NCBI GenBank assembly: GCA_018675335.1
Contig: JABGYH010000005.1
Coordinates: 1-64,000, forward strand
Length of the DNA: 64,000 nucleotides
Direction: 5' to 3'
From: Candidatus Woesearchaeota archaeon
GTDB taxonomy: Archaea > Nanobdellota > Nanobdellia > Woesearchaeales > UBA11576
The position numbers and the translations under genes are program-made. The notes under the pieces are model-generated. The model did no database searches, was not told where the DNA came from, and saw nothing but the letters and a program-made list of their open reading frames with translations. Shown in pieces: positions 34,912-43,485 of this stretch (the first letter of the stretch is position 1; every line of letters starts with the position of its first letter).

Positions 34912-35634
34912 TTATTTTTTTATTAATGTATTAATTAAAAAAACTGTTGTGTAATATTTACAATATTTTGTAATTGGACATAAATCACATTTTGGCCCGA
35001 TGGGTTTACAAATATTTTGTCCAAATGTGACAAGCGCACTACCAAATTCAATCCATTTTGATTTTGGAATAATTTTTATGAGTTCAGTTTCAGTTTCTTC
35101 AGGAACATTAGTATTTACGAGACCTATGCGATTTGGAATTCGATGGCAATGAGTATCAACTGCAAATGCAGCAATATCATAACCATGAGATAACACAATA
35201 TTTGCAGTTTTTCTCCCAACACCCTTAAAATTCAATAACTCAGTCAAAGAATCAGGAACTATAGAATCATAATTATCAATTAATTCTTGAGAAATATTTT
35301 TAATACGTTGAGATTTTGTTTTATAAAAACCCACAGGATAAATTATTTTTTCTATTTGACTAAGATTTAATTTTACTAAGTCTTTTGGTTTTTTAATTTT
35401 TAAAAATAACTTGGCAGTTGCTTTTTCTGTTATTTCATCTTTAGTTCTTAAACTAAGCAAACAACTTATTAAAACTTTATACGGATCTCGTTTTGATTTT
35501 TCTAAACTTAGTTGATCCATAAGTGGCCTATTAAATTGCAGTATTTTTTTAGAAATCAGTTTAATTATTTGAGTTATTTCTTTTTTTGTTAATTTATTTT
35601 TAGTCAATTCTAAGTTATCTCTTTTTTTAATCAT
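34912..35634 (-). CDS. nth: Endonuclease III
   Basis: Base-excision repair glycosylase/AP lyase for oxidised pyrimidines. The HhH-GPD fold is clear: LLSLRTKDEITEKATAKLF, LLNFKGVGRKTANIVLSHGYDIAAFAVDTHCHRIPNR, with the catalytic lysine after GVGR and aspartate in VDTH. The C-terminal [4Fe-4S] ligands are CKPIGPKCDLCPITKYC (Cys-x6-Cys-x2-Cys-x5-Cys). It follows the cDPG synthetase gene's start region on the same strand and lies near the endonuclease IV-like gene. Confidence 0.92.
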   Translation of the reverse strand: MIKKRDNLELTKNKLTKKEITQIIKLISKKILQFNRPLMDQLSLEKSKRDPYKVLISCLLSLRTKDEITEKATAKLFLKIKKPKDLVKLNLSQIEKIIYPVGFYKTKSQRIKNISQELIDNYDSIVPDSLTELLNFKGVGRKTANIVLSHGYDIAAFAVDTHCHRIPNRIGLVNTNVPEETETELIKIIPKSKWIEFGSALVTFGQNICKPIGPKCDLCPITKYCKYYTTVFLINTLIKK

Positions 35635-35753
35635 AAAAAACCCCTAAAACCTTAGTAAAAAACACATAATAAATAGGAAATAGTTACTTATTTTAATTGT
35701 TTGGGTAATTTTATTAAAAAAATTTATTAACTATTAGCACATTTAACAAAATA

Positions 35754-36404
35754 ATGATTAAAGGAATTTTATTTGATATGGATGGAGTAGTAGCAGATAC
35801 TGAATATCTTCATTACAAAAGTTATATTGAAGCACTAAAACCCTATGGAGTATTTATTGAAGAACAAGATTATTATGATTTTTGGACAACTAAAGGTGGC
35901 AGGTTTACTGAATACATTAAAATTCATAATTTAGAAGCAAAAGGTATCGAATATGAAAAAATCATCAAAGTAAAACGAGAATTATTTAAAAAATTTGTTA
36001 ATACTGAGATGGTTATTGATCAGAAAAGAATTACTGCAATAAAACTTTTAGCTCAAAATTTTCCGCTAGCACTAGTAACTGGTTCAAGCACAAATCAAGC
36101 AAAACAAATTCTAAAACTAACGAATCTAACAAATTGTTTTAAGTTTATTATTGGAGGGGAAATGCATTCTAAACATAAACCAGATCCCGAATGTTTTTTA
36201 ATGGCTAGTAAAAAACTAAATATTCTTCCAACAAATCTAGTTGTAATTGAGGATGCGCAAAAAGGAATTATTGCAGCTGCAAACGGAGGCATGAAAAGTA
36301 TAGCAATACCAACAAAAGCGACCAAAAATGATGATTTTTCACTTGCAACAAAAATTGTATCCCATTTATCCGAAATAACCCCTGAATTTTTAAATAAATT
36401 ATAG
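35754..36404 (+). CDS. HAD-superfamily beta-phosphoglucomutase-like hydrolase
   Basis: Motif I GILFDMDGVVADTEYLH, motif II ALVTGSSTN, motif III with GGEMHSKHKPDPECFLMA and motif IV VVIEDAQKGIIAAANGG are complete. The cap (residues 15-85) is of the helical C1 type. Such proteins are sugar-phosphate phosphatases or mutases; the substrate is not evident. It is monocistronic. Confidence 0.85.
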   Translation: MIKGILFDMDGVVADTEYLHYKSYIEALKPYGVFIEEQDYYDFWTTKGGRFTEYIKIHNLEAKGIEYEKIIKVKRELFKKFVNTEMVIDQKRITAIKLLAQNFPLALVTGSSTNQAKQILKLTNLTNCFKFIIGGEMHSKHKPDPECFLMASKKLNILPTNLVVIEDAQKGIIAAANGGMKSIAIPTKATKNDDFSLATKIVSHLSEITPEFLNKL

Positions 36405-36454
36405 CCCCAAACAGCACAAAAACACCACTCAATAGTGATTACAAAAACGAAACA

Positions 36455-36463
36455 TTTATAAAT
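36455..36463 (+). promoter_or_regulatory. TATA box and structured leader of the membrane APH-kinase gene
   Basis: ACGAAACA followed by TTTATAAAT. The predicted leader folds: CCTTATAT (36489-36496) pairs with ATATAAGG (36513-36520), enclosed by CAGGA (36482-36486) pairing with TCCTG (36538-36542) just before the start codon. The outer stem would cover the start region, so translation may be controlled by folding. Confidence 0.5.
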
Positions 36464-36550
36464 AATCTAAACGACTTCTCGCAGGACACCTTATATTTAT
36501 TAAGAAACAACAATATAAGGCGCACAACTCAAAAATATCCTGTGAAAAAA

Positions 36551-38284
36551 ATGAGTGAAAAGAATCCTTCTCCAAAACAAAAACGTAACCTAACTAGGAG
36601 AATTATCAATTTAAATAATATAATTTTCAATCACCCTTGGTTATACACCATAACCTATGCAGGGATGGGCACTGCAATAACTGCTCAAAACCCAGCTAGC
36701 TATGAAATTGGAGCAGGATTTTTAGGTGCAGGATTATTAGGTGACATGGTTAGACGCGGAGTTAATTGGGCATCAAACAGAAAATGGCACAATGAACTAT
36801 CAAATATTAGCAAAGTAATGGGCCTAGATTGTTTTGATGACATAGTAAAACAAATAAAAACAGAAAACAATTACCGCGGCAAATTTGTCAAATTAGAAGT
36901 TAGAGGAAGACAAGAAGGAACTGGATTATTCAGAGGCGGCTATTTTACAAAATTAGATTTATTATTTGGAGATGGAAATAGAAAAAAATTAATTTACAAA
37001 TATAATGATAAACCAAATTTAAACGTGGGCGGCACAGTAACTACTTACTTAAGAGAACTCGGACACAAATTTGTTCCAAAAAGATATGCGCACGAATTAT
37101 TTGCTGCAAAAAAATTAGGTGCTGCAGGACGACAATTAAGTCGAGGTCAACTTTATGAATATATTGAAGGCGACACACTAGAAAATTTAGTAATAAAAGG
37201 TGAAAAACCAACTCAAGAAAAATCACAATTAGAAATGGCACAAGTAGCAAGACTTTTTAAAAATATGTTTAGTATTTATTCTCATAAAACAACCAATCAA
37301 TTAAAATCTGGTGAGCAATTCATGCCCTACCCTGCACAAGATTTAGATTCAACCACAGGAGCAAGTAGTTTTAATCAATCAGAACATAGATTCCATCAAA
37401 AACTTTTAAGTTCAATTGATGATTCAGATTTACATAAAATTCTTTCAACCACATACAATCAAGCAACACAAGATCAGAATTTATGTTTAATTCACGGAGA
37501 TTTACATCAAGGAAATTTAATTGATACAGGCGAATCTCTCGATTTAAGAATAATCGATTGGGACAGCGCACAATTAGGAATTCCTTATCAAGATTTTATT
37601 CATTTTGCAACAATTACTGACTTGGAAAAAGAACCTAGTTTTGAAGCAGCACGTGCTCAAATAATTGCAGCTCAAGAAAAAATTATTGGACCAGTTAAAC
37701 CTGAATATCTCAAATTAATTGAATTCGAAACATATTTTAGTCTACTTAACAGATATTTTTCGACAATGGAGCAAGGCCAAATTAGAGAAGAATTCTGGCC
37801 CAATTTACTTAATTCTTGCGCATATTTGCTAAACAAAGCAAAACAATCACTAGCAGATTATTCAGAAATTACAAGGACAGATCAACTCGCAGAAGAATTT
37901 GCTAAATATAGCGAAAATAGATTTGGTGATTTAAATAATTTAGAACCTGATGAAAAAACTAGTGTTGCATATGCCCACACAACAAATCACCAATATAGAA
38001 TTGATGCAGATAATATTGCAGAAGAAAATTTTCAAAAACACCTACTAAATGTTGAAAATATAGTTGTTAGTGAAACTAATAATAGAAATATGATGTCAGG
38101 TGATGTCGCAATTAATGCAACCTTCATAACTGGTGCAGCACTTGTTGGAAAATATCAAGGAATTGAAATTCCTCCCGAACTAATTGGAATGGGAATTACA
38201 GCAGTAGCTTTAGCAGTCGCAATAAACCAACAAGAAAGAATCATAAATGGAATTACGAAATATGCAAGAAAATTAATGAATTAA
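36551..38284 (+). CDS. Membrane-linked APH-family kinase
   Basis: A protein of about 577 residues with an aminoglycoside/choline-kinase-like domain in the middle: a nucleotide lobe near residues 120-165 (KKLIYKYNDKPN), LYEYIEGDTLENLV, the catalytic loop LIHGDLHQGNLIDTG and the metal site LRIIDWDSAQLGIPYQDFIHF. Hydrophobic segments near residues 25-65 (GAGFLGAGLLGDM) and at the end (INATFITGAALVG, GMGITAVALAVAI) suggest membrane attachment at both ends. A small-molecule or lipid head-group kinase is likely. Start ATG 36551; the upstream GTG 36542 is an alternative. The HAD gene follows after 1 bp. Confidence 0.65.
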   Translation: MSEKNPSPKQKRNLTRRIINLNNIIFNHPWLYTITYAGMGTAITAQNPASYEIGAGFLGAGLLGDMVRRGVNWASNRKWHNELSNISKVMGLDCFDDIVKQIKTENNYRGKFVKLEVRGRQEGTGLFRGGYFTKLDLLFGDGNRKKLIYKYNDKPNLNVGGTVTTYLRELGHKFVPKRYAHELFAAKKLGAAGRQLSRGQLYEYIEGDTLENLVIKGEKPTQEKSQLEMAQVARLFKNMFSIYSHKTTNQLKSGEQFMPYPAQDLDSTTGASSFNQSEHRFHQKLLSSIDDSDLHKILSTTYNQATQDQNLCLIHGDLHQGNLIDTGESLDLRIIDWDSAQLGIPYQDFIHFATITDLEKEPSFEAARAQIIAAQEKIIGPVKPEYLKLIEFETYFSLLNRYFSTMEQGQIREEFWPNLLNSCAYLLNKAKQSLADYSEITRTDQLAEEFAKYSENRFGDLNNLEPDEKTSVAYAHTTNHQYRIDADNIAEENFQKHLLNVENIVVSETNNRNMMSGDVAINATFITGAALVGKYQGIEIPPELIGMGITAVALAVAINQQERIINGITKYARKLMN

Positions 38285-38285
38285 A

Positions 38286-38975
38286 ATGACCCATATAAAA
38301 CCAGTTTCAGAAAAAAAAGCAATCATTCTAGATAATGAATGGGTCCTTGTTAAAAATGATTGGAATTTAGTTGCAAGATTATTCTCAGAAACATTTGGCA
38401 CAAAACCTTTAACTGGAAAACAATTCAAACAAGCATTAAAATTATATGATCAATCTCAAACCAATCCATTATACCAACACAACAGAGGAAATATTAGTTC
38501 TGACGAATTTTGGTTACAAGTTCTTAATTATCACAAAATTCCAACAACTAATGAAAATATTGAATTTGCAAAAGGAGTTTTAGAACAATTAACAACCAAC
38601 GTAGAAGAAACATCTATCGAGGCAGTAAAAAATATATTTGAGTCTCAAAATTATGAATTAATTATGCTTTCAAATTCAACTCCAGATATAAGATGCGGAA
38701 ACATGAAACGACACAATTATTTTCAGTGGTTCGCCCAAATATATTTTTCATTTGAAACGGGATATAGAAAACCAGAAAAAGGTGCATACGAAAATATTCT
38801 TCGCGCACGAGATTTAAAACCACAAAATTGCATATTTGTGGACGATAAAGAAGAAAATTTAGAAGGTGCAAAAGCAGCAGGAATTCATGTTGTAAAATAT
38901 AAAATTGGAGATAAAAAAACTTTGCAAGAAGTGGTTAATGAAAAACTATGCGAACTTAGTTGGGAACAAATTTAA
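38286..38975 (+). CDS. HAD-superfamily hydrolase with altered motif I
   Basis: Overall pattern of a YihX/HAD-IA hydrolase: AIILDNEWVLVKND (motif I), ELIMLSNSTPDIR (motif II), YFSFETGYRKPEKGAYENIL (motif III, Lys) and CIFVDDKEENLEGAKAAGI (motif IV). Motif I keeps the nucleophile Asp but the second Asp of DxD is glutamate (DNE), as in members with changed or lost phosphatase activity. It is coupled to the upstream kinase gene, so it may act on the same metabolite. Confidence 0.75.
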   Translation: MTHIKPVSEKKAIILDNEWVLVKNDWNLVARLFSETFGTKPLTGKQFKQALKLYDQSQTNPLYQHNRGNISSDEFWLQVLNYHKIPTTNENIEFAKGVLEQLTTNVEETSIEAVKNIFESQNYELIMLSNSTPDIRCGNMKRHNYFQWFAQIYFSFETGYRKPEKGAYENILRARDLKPQNCIFVDDKEENLEGAKAAGIHVVKYKIGDKKTLQEVVNEKLCELSWEQI

Positions 38976-39023
38976 TCAAAATTTAAAAGAAAAAAATTTA
39001 AAAGAAATTCTAAAAATATTTAT

Positions 39024-39953
39024 TTACTTAACTTCTTCATCAACAAACCCAAACAATACTGTTGATGCCATCTGTGTTGTTCTAATAACTTCACCAATAT
39101 GATATAGTGCAACTGCATTAACTCCCGTATTTTCTGCAAGAAGAGGATATAAGTATTCGTTTACTAATTCTTTTTTCTTAACTTGAATATCATGAGCTAA
39201 ATTTAAATCCCCTTTATAGAATGAATCATAAAACAAACAAAAAAGCTTATTTGCTTGTTCTAATAATTCAATAACTTTTAAATCAAGATTATTATTTTTT
39301 TGTTTTTCTAAATACGCACACATGTAATAATATGCGTGATGTATCAAAGATAATTGAGAAATTAAATAATAAAGTAAGTATGAGTCTCTTGACCCTTTTA
39401 TTTTATTTTTTAAAACTAATCGCCTAATAAAATTAGTATAATTATCTACAAAGTTTTTATTATCTTTTCGTCGCTTTAAATTAAATTTTTTATTTTGTTG
39501 TATTTCGCCAAGTATTTCTTCAGCTTCAGTTTTAATTGTTAAAAATAATTTTCTTAAAAGAACATCATATTTTTCAGGAGAGGGTTCTGCAATATTTTCT
39601 ACAACACAAAAATTTTCATCTTCACGAACAATTTCAAAACCAAGCATTGTATCTCTAACTAATTCTCTAACAATATCTAATTGATCAGTTTTAGAAATTT
39701 TTAATCGAATTACATCAAATCCTTTCCTATAGGTTTGATTCAAAACATTCCTTATTGTTCTTTCATTATAGTCAAATAAATCAACAAATACTTCAGTTCT
39801 AGGAGATATTTTGTTCGTACTAATTATTAATGAATCATCTTTTTGTTGCATTTCAAGATAATCTCCTTTTTCCAAATTATATTCCCTAATCCACTTACTT
39901 GGCAGACTAGTTACATACGTTGCTTGACCGAGTTTGATAATTTTTCGTTTCAT
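39024..39953 (-). CDS. AbrB/PhoU-domain regulator
   Basis: N-terminal SpoVT/AbrB-type DNA-binding hairpin (RKIIKLGQATYVTSLPSKWIREYNLEKGDYLEMQ), then two helical PhoU-like segments (residues 130-300). This arrangement is common in archaea and is associated with phosphate response and transport regulation. No pst transporter gene is in view. It is one of two such genes in the window (the other at 60.9 kb). A TATA-like ATATATAAA lies close to the start on its strand. Confidence 0.78.
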   Translation of the reverse strand: MKRKIIKLGQATYVTSLPSKWIREYNLEKGDYLEMQQKDDSLIISTNKISPRTEVFVDLFDYNERTIRNVLNQTYRKGFDVIRLKISKTDQLDIVRELVRDTMLGFEIVREDENFCVVENIAEPSPEKYDVLLRKLFLTIKTEAEEILGEIQQNKKFNLKRRKDNKNFVDNYTNFIRRLVLKNKIKGSRDSYLLYYLISQLSLIHHAYYYMCAYLEKQKNNNLDLKVIELLEQANKLFCLFYDSFYKGDLNLAHDIQVKKKELVNEYLYPLLAENTGVNAVALYHIGEVIRTTQMASTVLFGFVDEEVK

Positions 39954-40194
39954 AAGAAAGTAGCATCACACCCCAAATATATAAATGTTTCTAAAAAGTA
40001 TAATAATATAAGGTACATTATATTTCTTAAGAATAAGATATATACTAAAAATATATAAAATATAATAATATCAAACTAAAAATAAACCAAAAAACAAAAA
40101 ATATATAAATGATGAAATTTTTACTACTACTAAGTAAAATTAATATGGTTTCTTAGTGTGTGAAAATTAATACCCTAAGGAAGGAAAAAATAAA

Positions 40195-40899
40195 ATGACT
40201 CAAGAAGCAATAGAACTCGAAGAAGAATTGGATCAATCTTTTGATCACTTAACAAATCCTGGAAAAATGTATTTGCTAGATACAGGTGCAGTGATTAATT
40301 TATACCACCAATTCGGATTAAGTGCGTTTGATAAAATGCTATCAACTCCTGAAAGTTGCTACATCCTACCAGATCAAGTAGTTGAAGAATTAGAACATCA
40401 ATACAATCAAGCTAGATACGCAACACTTTCAGAACCCCAATGTAAATCATTCGGTGTTGATCTTGGAACAAGAAAAGTACCTTTTGAATTAATGACTTAT
40501 CTTTGGACAAAAATAGGCATGAATGAACTTTTACGAGAAAAAGTTGAAGTACCAGAAGGTGCTGCAGATAGACTTAGATCATACCAATCAGAAGGATCCG
40601 GGGAGAAAAAAAATACTCGATTAGGTAAAGGAGACATCGGACTCATAATTCTTGCAGAACAAATGGACAATCCAGATGAAACAACAATAATTGTAAGTCC
40701 TGACAGCGACATAACTGATGTATTAAAAGCAATGCCAACTACCAGCAATGTCATTCACTTAAAAGAAACATATGCAGATCAAAGTAAATCCTTAGAACAT
40801 GCAGCGAGCGTATGTGACGTTATTGAATTTTCTCAAAGATTCACCTTATATCCAGGAGTATCAAATACAATATTCAGGCAAGGCCCAGGATATCAATAG
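40195..40899 (+). CDS. PIN-domain ribonuclease
   Basis: After a 24-residue acidic N-terminus the PIN fold is readable: MYLLDTGAVINLY (Asp29), LPDQVVEELE (Glu), LGKGDIGLIILAEQM (Asp) and TIIVSPDSDITDVL (Asp), the four acidic residues that bind metal for RNA cleavage. No antitoxin gene is beside it. The ribosome site AAGGAAGG precedes ATG. An RNA ligase gene follows 53 bp downstream on the same strand, so the two may act on the same RNA. Confidence 0.72.
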   Translation: MTQEAIELEEELDQSFDHLTNPGKMYLLDTGAVINLYHQFGLSAFDKMLSTPESCYILPDQVVEELEHQYNQARYATLSEPQCKSFGVDLGTRKVPFELMTYLWTKIGMNELLREKVEVPEGAADRLRSYQSEGSGEKKNTRLGKGDIGLIILAEQMDNPDETTIIVSPDSDITDVLKAMPTTSNVIHLKETYADQSKSLEHAASVCDVIEFSQRFTLYPGVSNTIFRQGPGYQ

Positions 40900-40952
40900 A
40901 TGAAAAATTTTTTATTTTTATGATTTTTAACAAAAATATACACAGATAAAAA

Positions 40953-41765
40953 ATGTCAAATGATCAACTAAAATTTCCAAGGACCCCTCACGTAGATGGA
41001 CCTATTTCTTACAGAGGAGATTTACAATTATTACATTATGAAACTGACGCAATTCTTGAACAAGACCTAGTAGTACAAGAAAAAGTTGATGGGGCAAATG
41101 TAGGAATTTGGTTTGATGAAGAGGCAGATTTAATTCTAAAAAATAGAGGAGGTTTGATCTCATTTGACGATCCTCAATTTAATAAATTACGTAATTGGAT
41201 GGACATACACACCGAAGAATTATTTGATCTTTTAGGCATTGAACGAGCATTATTTGGAGAGTGGTGTTTTGCACAACATTCAGAATATTATGATCGACTT
41301 CCTTCTTATTTTATGGCATTTGACATATTTGATTTTGGTGCAGACCAATTTTTATCTTACAAAAGATTACAACGAGAATTAAAACCCACCGGAATTAAAC
41401 ATCTTCCAGCAATATTTGAAGGAAAATTACCAGAGCCAACACGAGATGAATTAGAAAAATTAATTCAACAATCATCATTTGGCCCAAATCCAATGGAGGG
41501 AGTTTACGTTCGCGTCGACTCAAACGGATATAATGAATCAAGATGCAAACTTGTACGTCCAGGATTTTTACAACAAATTGATACCCATTGGAAAAGTTTA
41601 AATTTCAAAGCAAATCATTCGCTAGATTATATAGAAACTTATTGGGACAGAGGCTACGAAGGTCCACGAATCGTTGAAACAACACAAGCACCAGAAAAAC
41701 CACAAGAACCAAAAAAAGAAATCCCAAAACCTCTTGGAAGACCATACATGCAACCAAGAGACTAA
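40953..41765 (+). CDS. ATP-dependent RNA ligase (Rnl2-like)
   Basis: All nucleotidyltransferase motifs can be read: motif I EKVDGANVGIW with the adenylated Lys44, motif III ALFGEWCFAQHSEYY, motif IIIa FMAFDIFDF, motif IV MEGVYVRVD and motif V RCKLVRPGF. These fit the T4 Rnl2/RNA-editing-ligase branch that seals nicks in duplex RNA or circularises RNA. The C-terminus is a Pro/Lys-rich tail (KPQEPKKEIPKP). The preceding PIN nuclease suggests a cut-and-join or repair role. Confidence 0.82.
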   Translation: MSNDQLKFPRTPHVDGPISYRGDLQLLHYETDAILEQDLVVQEKVDGANVGIWFDEEADLILKNRGGLISFDDPQFNKLRNWMDIHTEELFDLLGIERALFGEWCFAQHSEYYDRLPSYFMAFDIFDFGADQFLSYKRLQRELKPTGIKHLPAIFEGKLPEPTRDELEKLIQQSSFGPNPMEGVYVRVDSNGYNESRCKLVRPGFLQQIDTHWKSLNFKANHSLDYIETYWDRGYEGPRIVETTQAPEKPQEPKKEIPKPLGRPYMQPRD

Positions 41766-41835
41766 AATTAAATCAAAAATAAACAAAATATTAAACAAAT
41801 AAAAAATTAATAATTAGTTCTAAAAATTATATTTC

Positions 41836-42477
41836 TCAAAAATAACTTCTAACTAGTCTTACTAAACCCTCCATCACAACTTCATGATGTCCTTCTTTCC
41901 AATCAATTCTATATGGAGCATTATTTGCAGTTAATTTAACATGTTTATGATATGCAGGAATAACATCTCGCCTCAATCGTCCAGAAACTTCTTTTAAATC
42001 TCTTCCTCTTTCAGCAATATCTCTCTCCATTCGCCTTATAACACATTCTTCTATTGGAGTATCAACAAAGTAAGCATAGTCTGCAAGTTTTACAATTCTC
42101 GGATCAAATAATGCATAAATTCCTTCAAGAATTATTAAATCACAAGGTTCAACTTCTAAAACATTATCAGTTCTAGTGTGTTCTTCAAAAGAATAAATTG
42201 GCTTATCAATTCTTCGCCCACGTTTCAAATCAGCTAATTGCCTATAAAGTAAATCATAATCAAATATTTTTGGATCATCAAAATTTAACTTACATCGATC
42301 TTCAAAAGATAAATGTGAATTATCTGGATACCAATCATCCATACTCAGATGAATCGCTCCAATTTCACGACTAACCTGACCAACTAAATTTTTCGCAATA
42401 GTTGTCTTCCCAGAACCAGACGCCCCTCCAATAAGCATTAATAATCTTTTTCTCCCATTACTTGCTTGATCACTCAT
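41836..42477 (-). CDS. udk: Uridine kinase-like P-loop kinase
   Basis: Walker A GGASGSGKTTIAKNL, followed by HLSMDDWYPD, FDDPKIFDYDLL, KPIYSFEEHTRTD (the uridine-kinase Y-F-T-HTR motif), LIILEGIYALFDPRI and RRMERDIAERGRDL. This is the uridine kinase/phosphoribulokinase family; uridine or cytidine phosphorylation for nucleotide salvage is likely. Phosphoribulokinase is an alternative worth noting because the window encodes RuBisCO, but the HTR motif and the 213-residue length favour uridine kinase. Confidence 0.78.
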   Translation of the reverse strand: MSDQASNGRKRLLMLIGGASGSGKTTIAKNLVGQVSREIGAIHLSMDDWYPDNSHLSFEDRCKLNFDDPKIFDYDLLYRQLADLKRGRRIDKPIYSFEEHTRTDNVLEVEPCDLIILEGIYALFDPRIVKLADYAYFVDTPIEECVIRRMERDIAERGRDLKEVSGRLRRDVIPAYHKHVKLTANNAPYRIDWKEGHHEVVMEGLVRLVRSYF

Positions 42478-42563
42478 TTAAATCACCCGAATAAAGAGAT
42501 AAATAACTAGTATATTAATTTTCGTTGTTTTAAATGCCACACTGGCTCAAGATCCCAATAATA

Positions 42564-42572
42564 TTTATAAAT
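42564..42572 (+). promoter_or_regulatory. TATA box of the candidate RNA gene at 42595
   Basis: TTTATAAAT in a region without a coding sequence. The expected transcription start, about 22-27 bp downstream, falls at the left edge of a G/C-richer stem-loop element. Confidence 0.55.
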
Positions 42573-42594
42573 AAGTCAAACACACACATTACTC

Positions 42595-42680
42595 GTGTGT
42601 TGAGAAGTCCGATGAAGACATTTGCAGGGATCTGAGACTTTTTCGTCAATGACTACAATGCTTACCTGAGGGCTTCTCAC
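42595..42680 (+). ncRNA. Candidate structured small RNA, possibly box C/D-like
   Basis: The only G/C-richer intergenic stretch I see. Its ends pair over 10 bp: TGAGAAGTCC (42601-42610) with GGGCTTCTCA (42670-42679), one G-U pair. Inside are C-box-like GATGA (42611-42615), CTGA (42632-42635), C'-like TCAATGA (42646-42652) and CTGA (42666-42669), with guide-sized gaps of 16 and 13 bases. The C box lacks the usual U before GAUGA and there is no clear kink-turn bulge, so the C/D assignment is uncertain. A TATA box at the right distance supports transcription. Confidence 0.45.
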
Positions 42681-42729
42681 TTAATTATTTAGCCTAATTT
42701 ACCTAAAAACTGCCTCAATAACAATCTTA

Positions 42730-42845
42730 TTTATAAAGAGGAATGCATTATTCCCAATTATTAAGATGTAATCATCTTGTTTTATGTTAATATTTACTAT
42801 AATTCAAGCAGACTATTTCTTACTATATTATTAGGAGAGGATATT
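42730..42845 (+). promoter_or_regulatory. Promoter and long leader of the zinc-protein pair
   Basis: TATA-like TTTATAAAG at about 42730, then a leader of about 90 bases with two small hairpins: GGAAT-GCATT-ATTCC and AAGATG-TAAT-CATCTT (about 42763-42778). It ends in the ribosome site AGGAGAGG at 42833-42840. Confidence 0.4.
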
Positions 42846-43061
42846 ATGAGGAATGATTTTAAAAAATCTAGAAGAGACCAAGGGTCTTCAAATTTTGACA
42901 GTATGCAAAAATTTAGCAGAAATTTTGATTCACCGAGAGAAATGCATAAAACAACTTGTGCAGATTGTGGTAAAGACTGCGATGTTCCATTCAAACCTAC
43001 TGAAGGTAGACCAGTTTATTGTAGAGATTGTTTTGCAAAACACAAACCTAAGAGGTTTTAA
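42846..43061 (+). CDS. Small CxxC zinc-binding protein
   Basis: A 71-residue basic protein whose C-terminal half, TTCADCGKDCDVPFKPTEGRPVYCRDCFAKH, holds two Cys pairs for a zinc site. This CxDCGKxCxVPFKPT...VYCxxC pattern is frequent in small archaeal and candidate-phylum bacterial proteins of unknown role; nucleic-acid or ribosome association is suspected. The start is ATG 42846, set by AGGAGAGG; upstream extension is not supported. The next zinc-ribbon gene starts 5 bp later. Confidence 0.7.
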   Translation: MRNDFKKSRRDQGSSNFDSMQKFSRNFDSPREMHKTTCADCGKDCDVPFKPTEGRPVYCRDCFAKHKPKRF

Positions 43062-43066
43062 TAAAA

Positions 43067-43231
43067 ATGAGAATTTGTAAATCTTGCAAAGGAACGGATA
43101 TTAAATCTCGTAAAAATTATTCACATGGCAGTAAATCTAAAGCAATGATTACATATACTTGTAAAAAATGCGGATCTAATAACATCGAAACTAAAGAAGA
43201 TCCTAGAAATAAACGACGTCAAAGAAAATAA
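43067..43231 (+). CDS. 54-residue zinc-ribbon protein, possibly Rpr2-like
   Basis: A short gene reading MRICKSCKGTDIKSRKNYS...TYTCKKCGSNNIE..., with two CxxC pairs 24 residues apart and a strongly basic end (RNKRRQRK). The spacing and the intervening basic residues recall the C-terminal zinc ribbon of RNase P component 4 (Rpr2), but the N-terminal helices of Rpr2 are absent. It follows the previous zinc protein by 5 bp and must be co-transcribed. An RNA-binding role is likely; the Rpr2 link is tentative. Confidence 0.55.
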   Translation: MRICKSCKGTDIKSRKNYSHGSKSKAMITYTCKKCGSNNIETKEDPRNKRRQRK

Positions 43232-43430
43232 TTTAATTTTTTCATTATATTTTTGAATATTAACCAGATTAATTTTAGTATTCAACGATTTTCTTTTTTA
43301 TTATTACTAATGCATACTTTACTGCACATCACAAATTAACTCATAACTTAGTTCTAAATCCAATTATGTGTAAACCTCAATTAAAAAAAATAGTTCATCC
43401 CACCAACAATAATCCCGCAGAAAAATACTA

Positions 43431-43463
43431 CTAACTAGTGATTAAAAACGAAACATTTATAAA
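43431..43463 (+). promoter_or_regulatory. Promoter sharing a 17-bp element with the HIT gene
   Basis: CTAACTAGTGATTAAAA at 43431-43447, identical to 15325-15341, followed by ACGAAACA and TTTATAAA (43456-43463). The ATG at 43486 lies about 26 bp from the TATA centre, so the message should be leaderless. Confidence 0.6.
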
Positions 43464-43485
43464 CTAAACAAGTAGAACTAGCTTC

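Noticed and set aside
40129-40160. CTAAGTAAAAT before the PIN gene as a third copy of the 25-bp element at 16007 and 18780
   Set aside because: Only 11 bp match and neither the TACAASTATAC motif nor its 44-bp partner is present.
41836-42477. Phosphoribulokinase as partner of RuBisCO
   Set aside because: The HTR motif, the 213-residue length and the distance of about 9 kb from RuBisCO favour uridine kinase.
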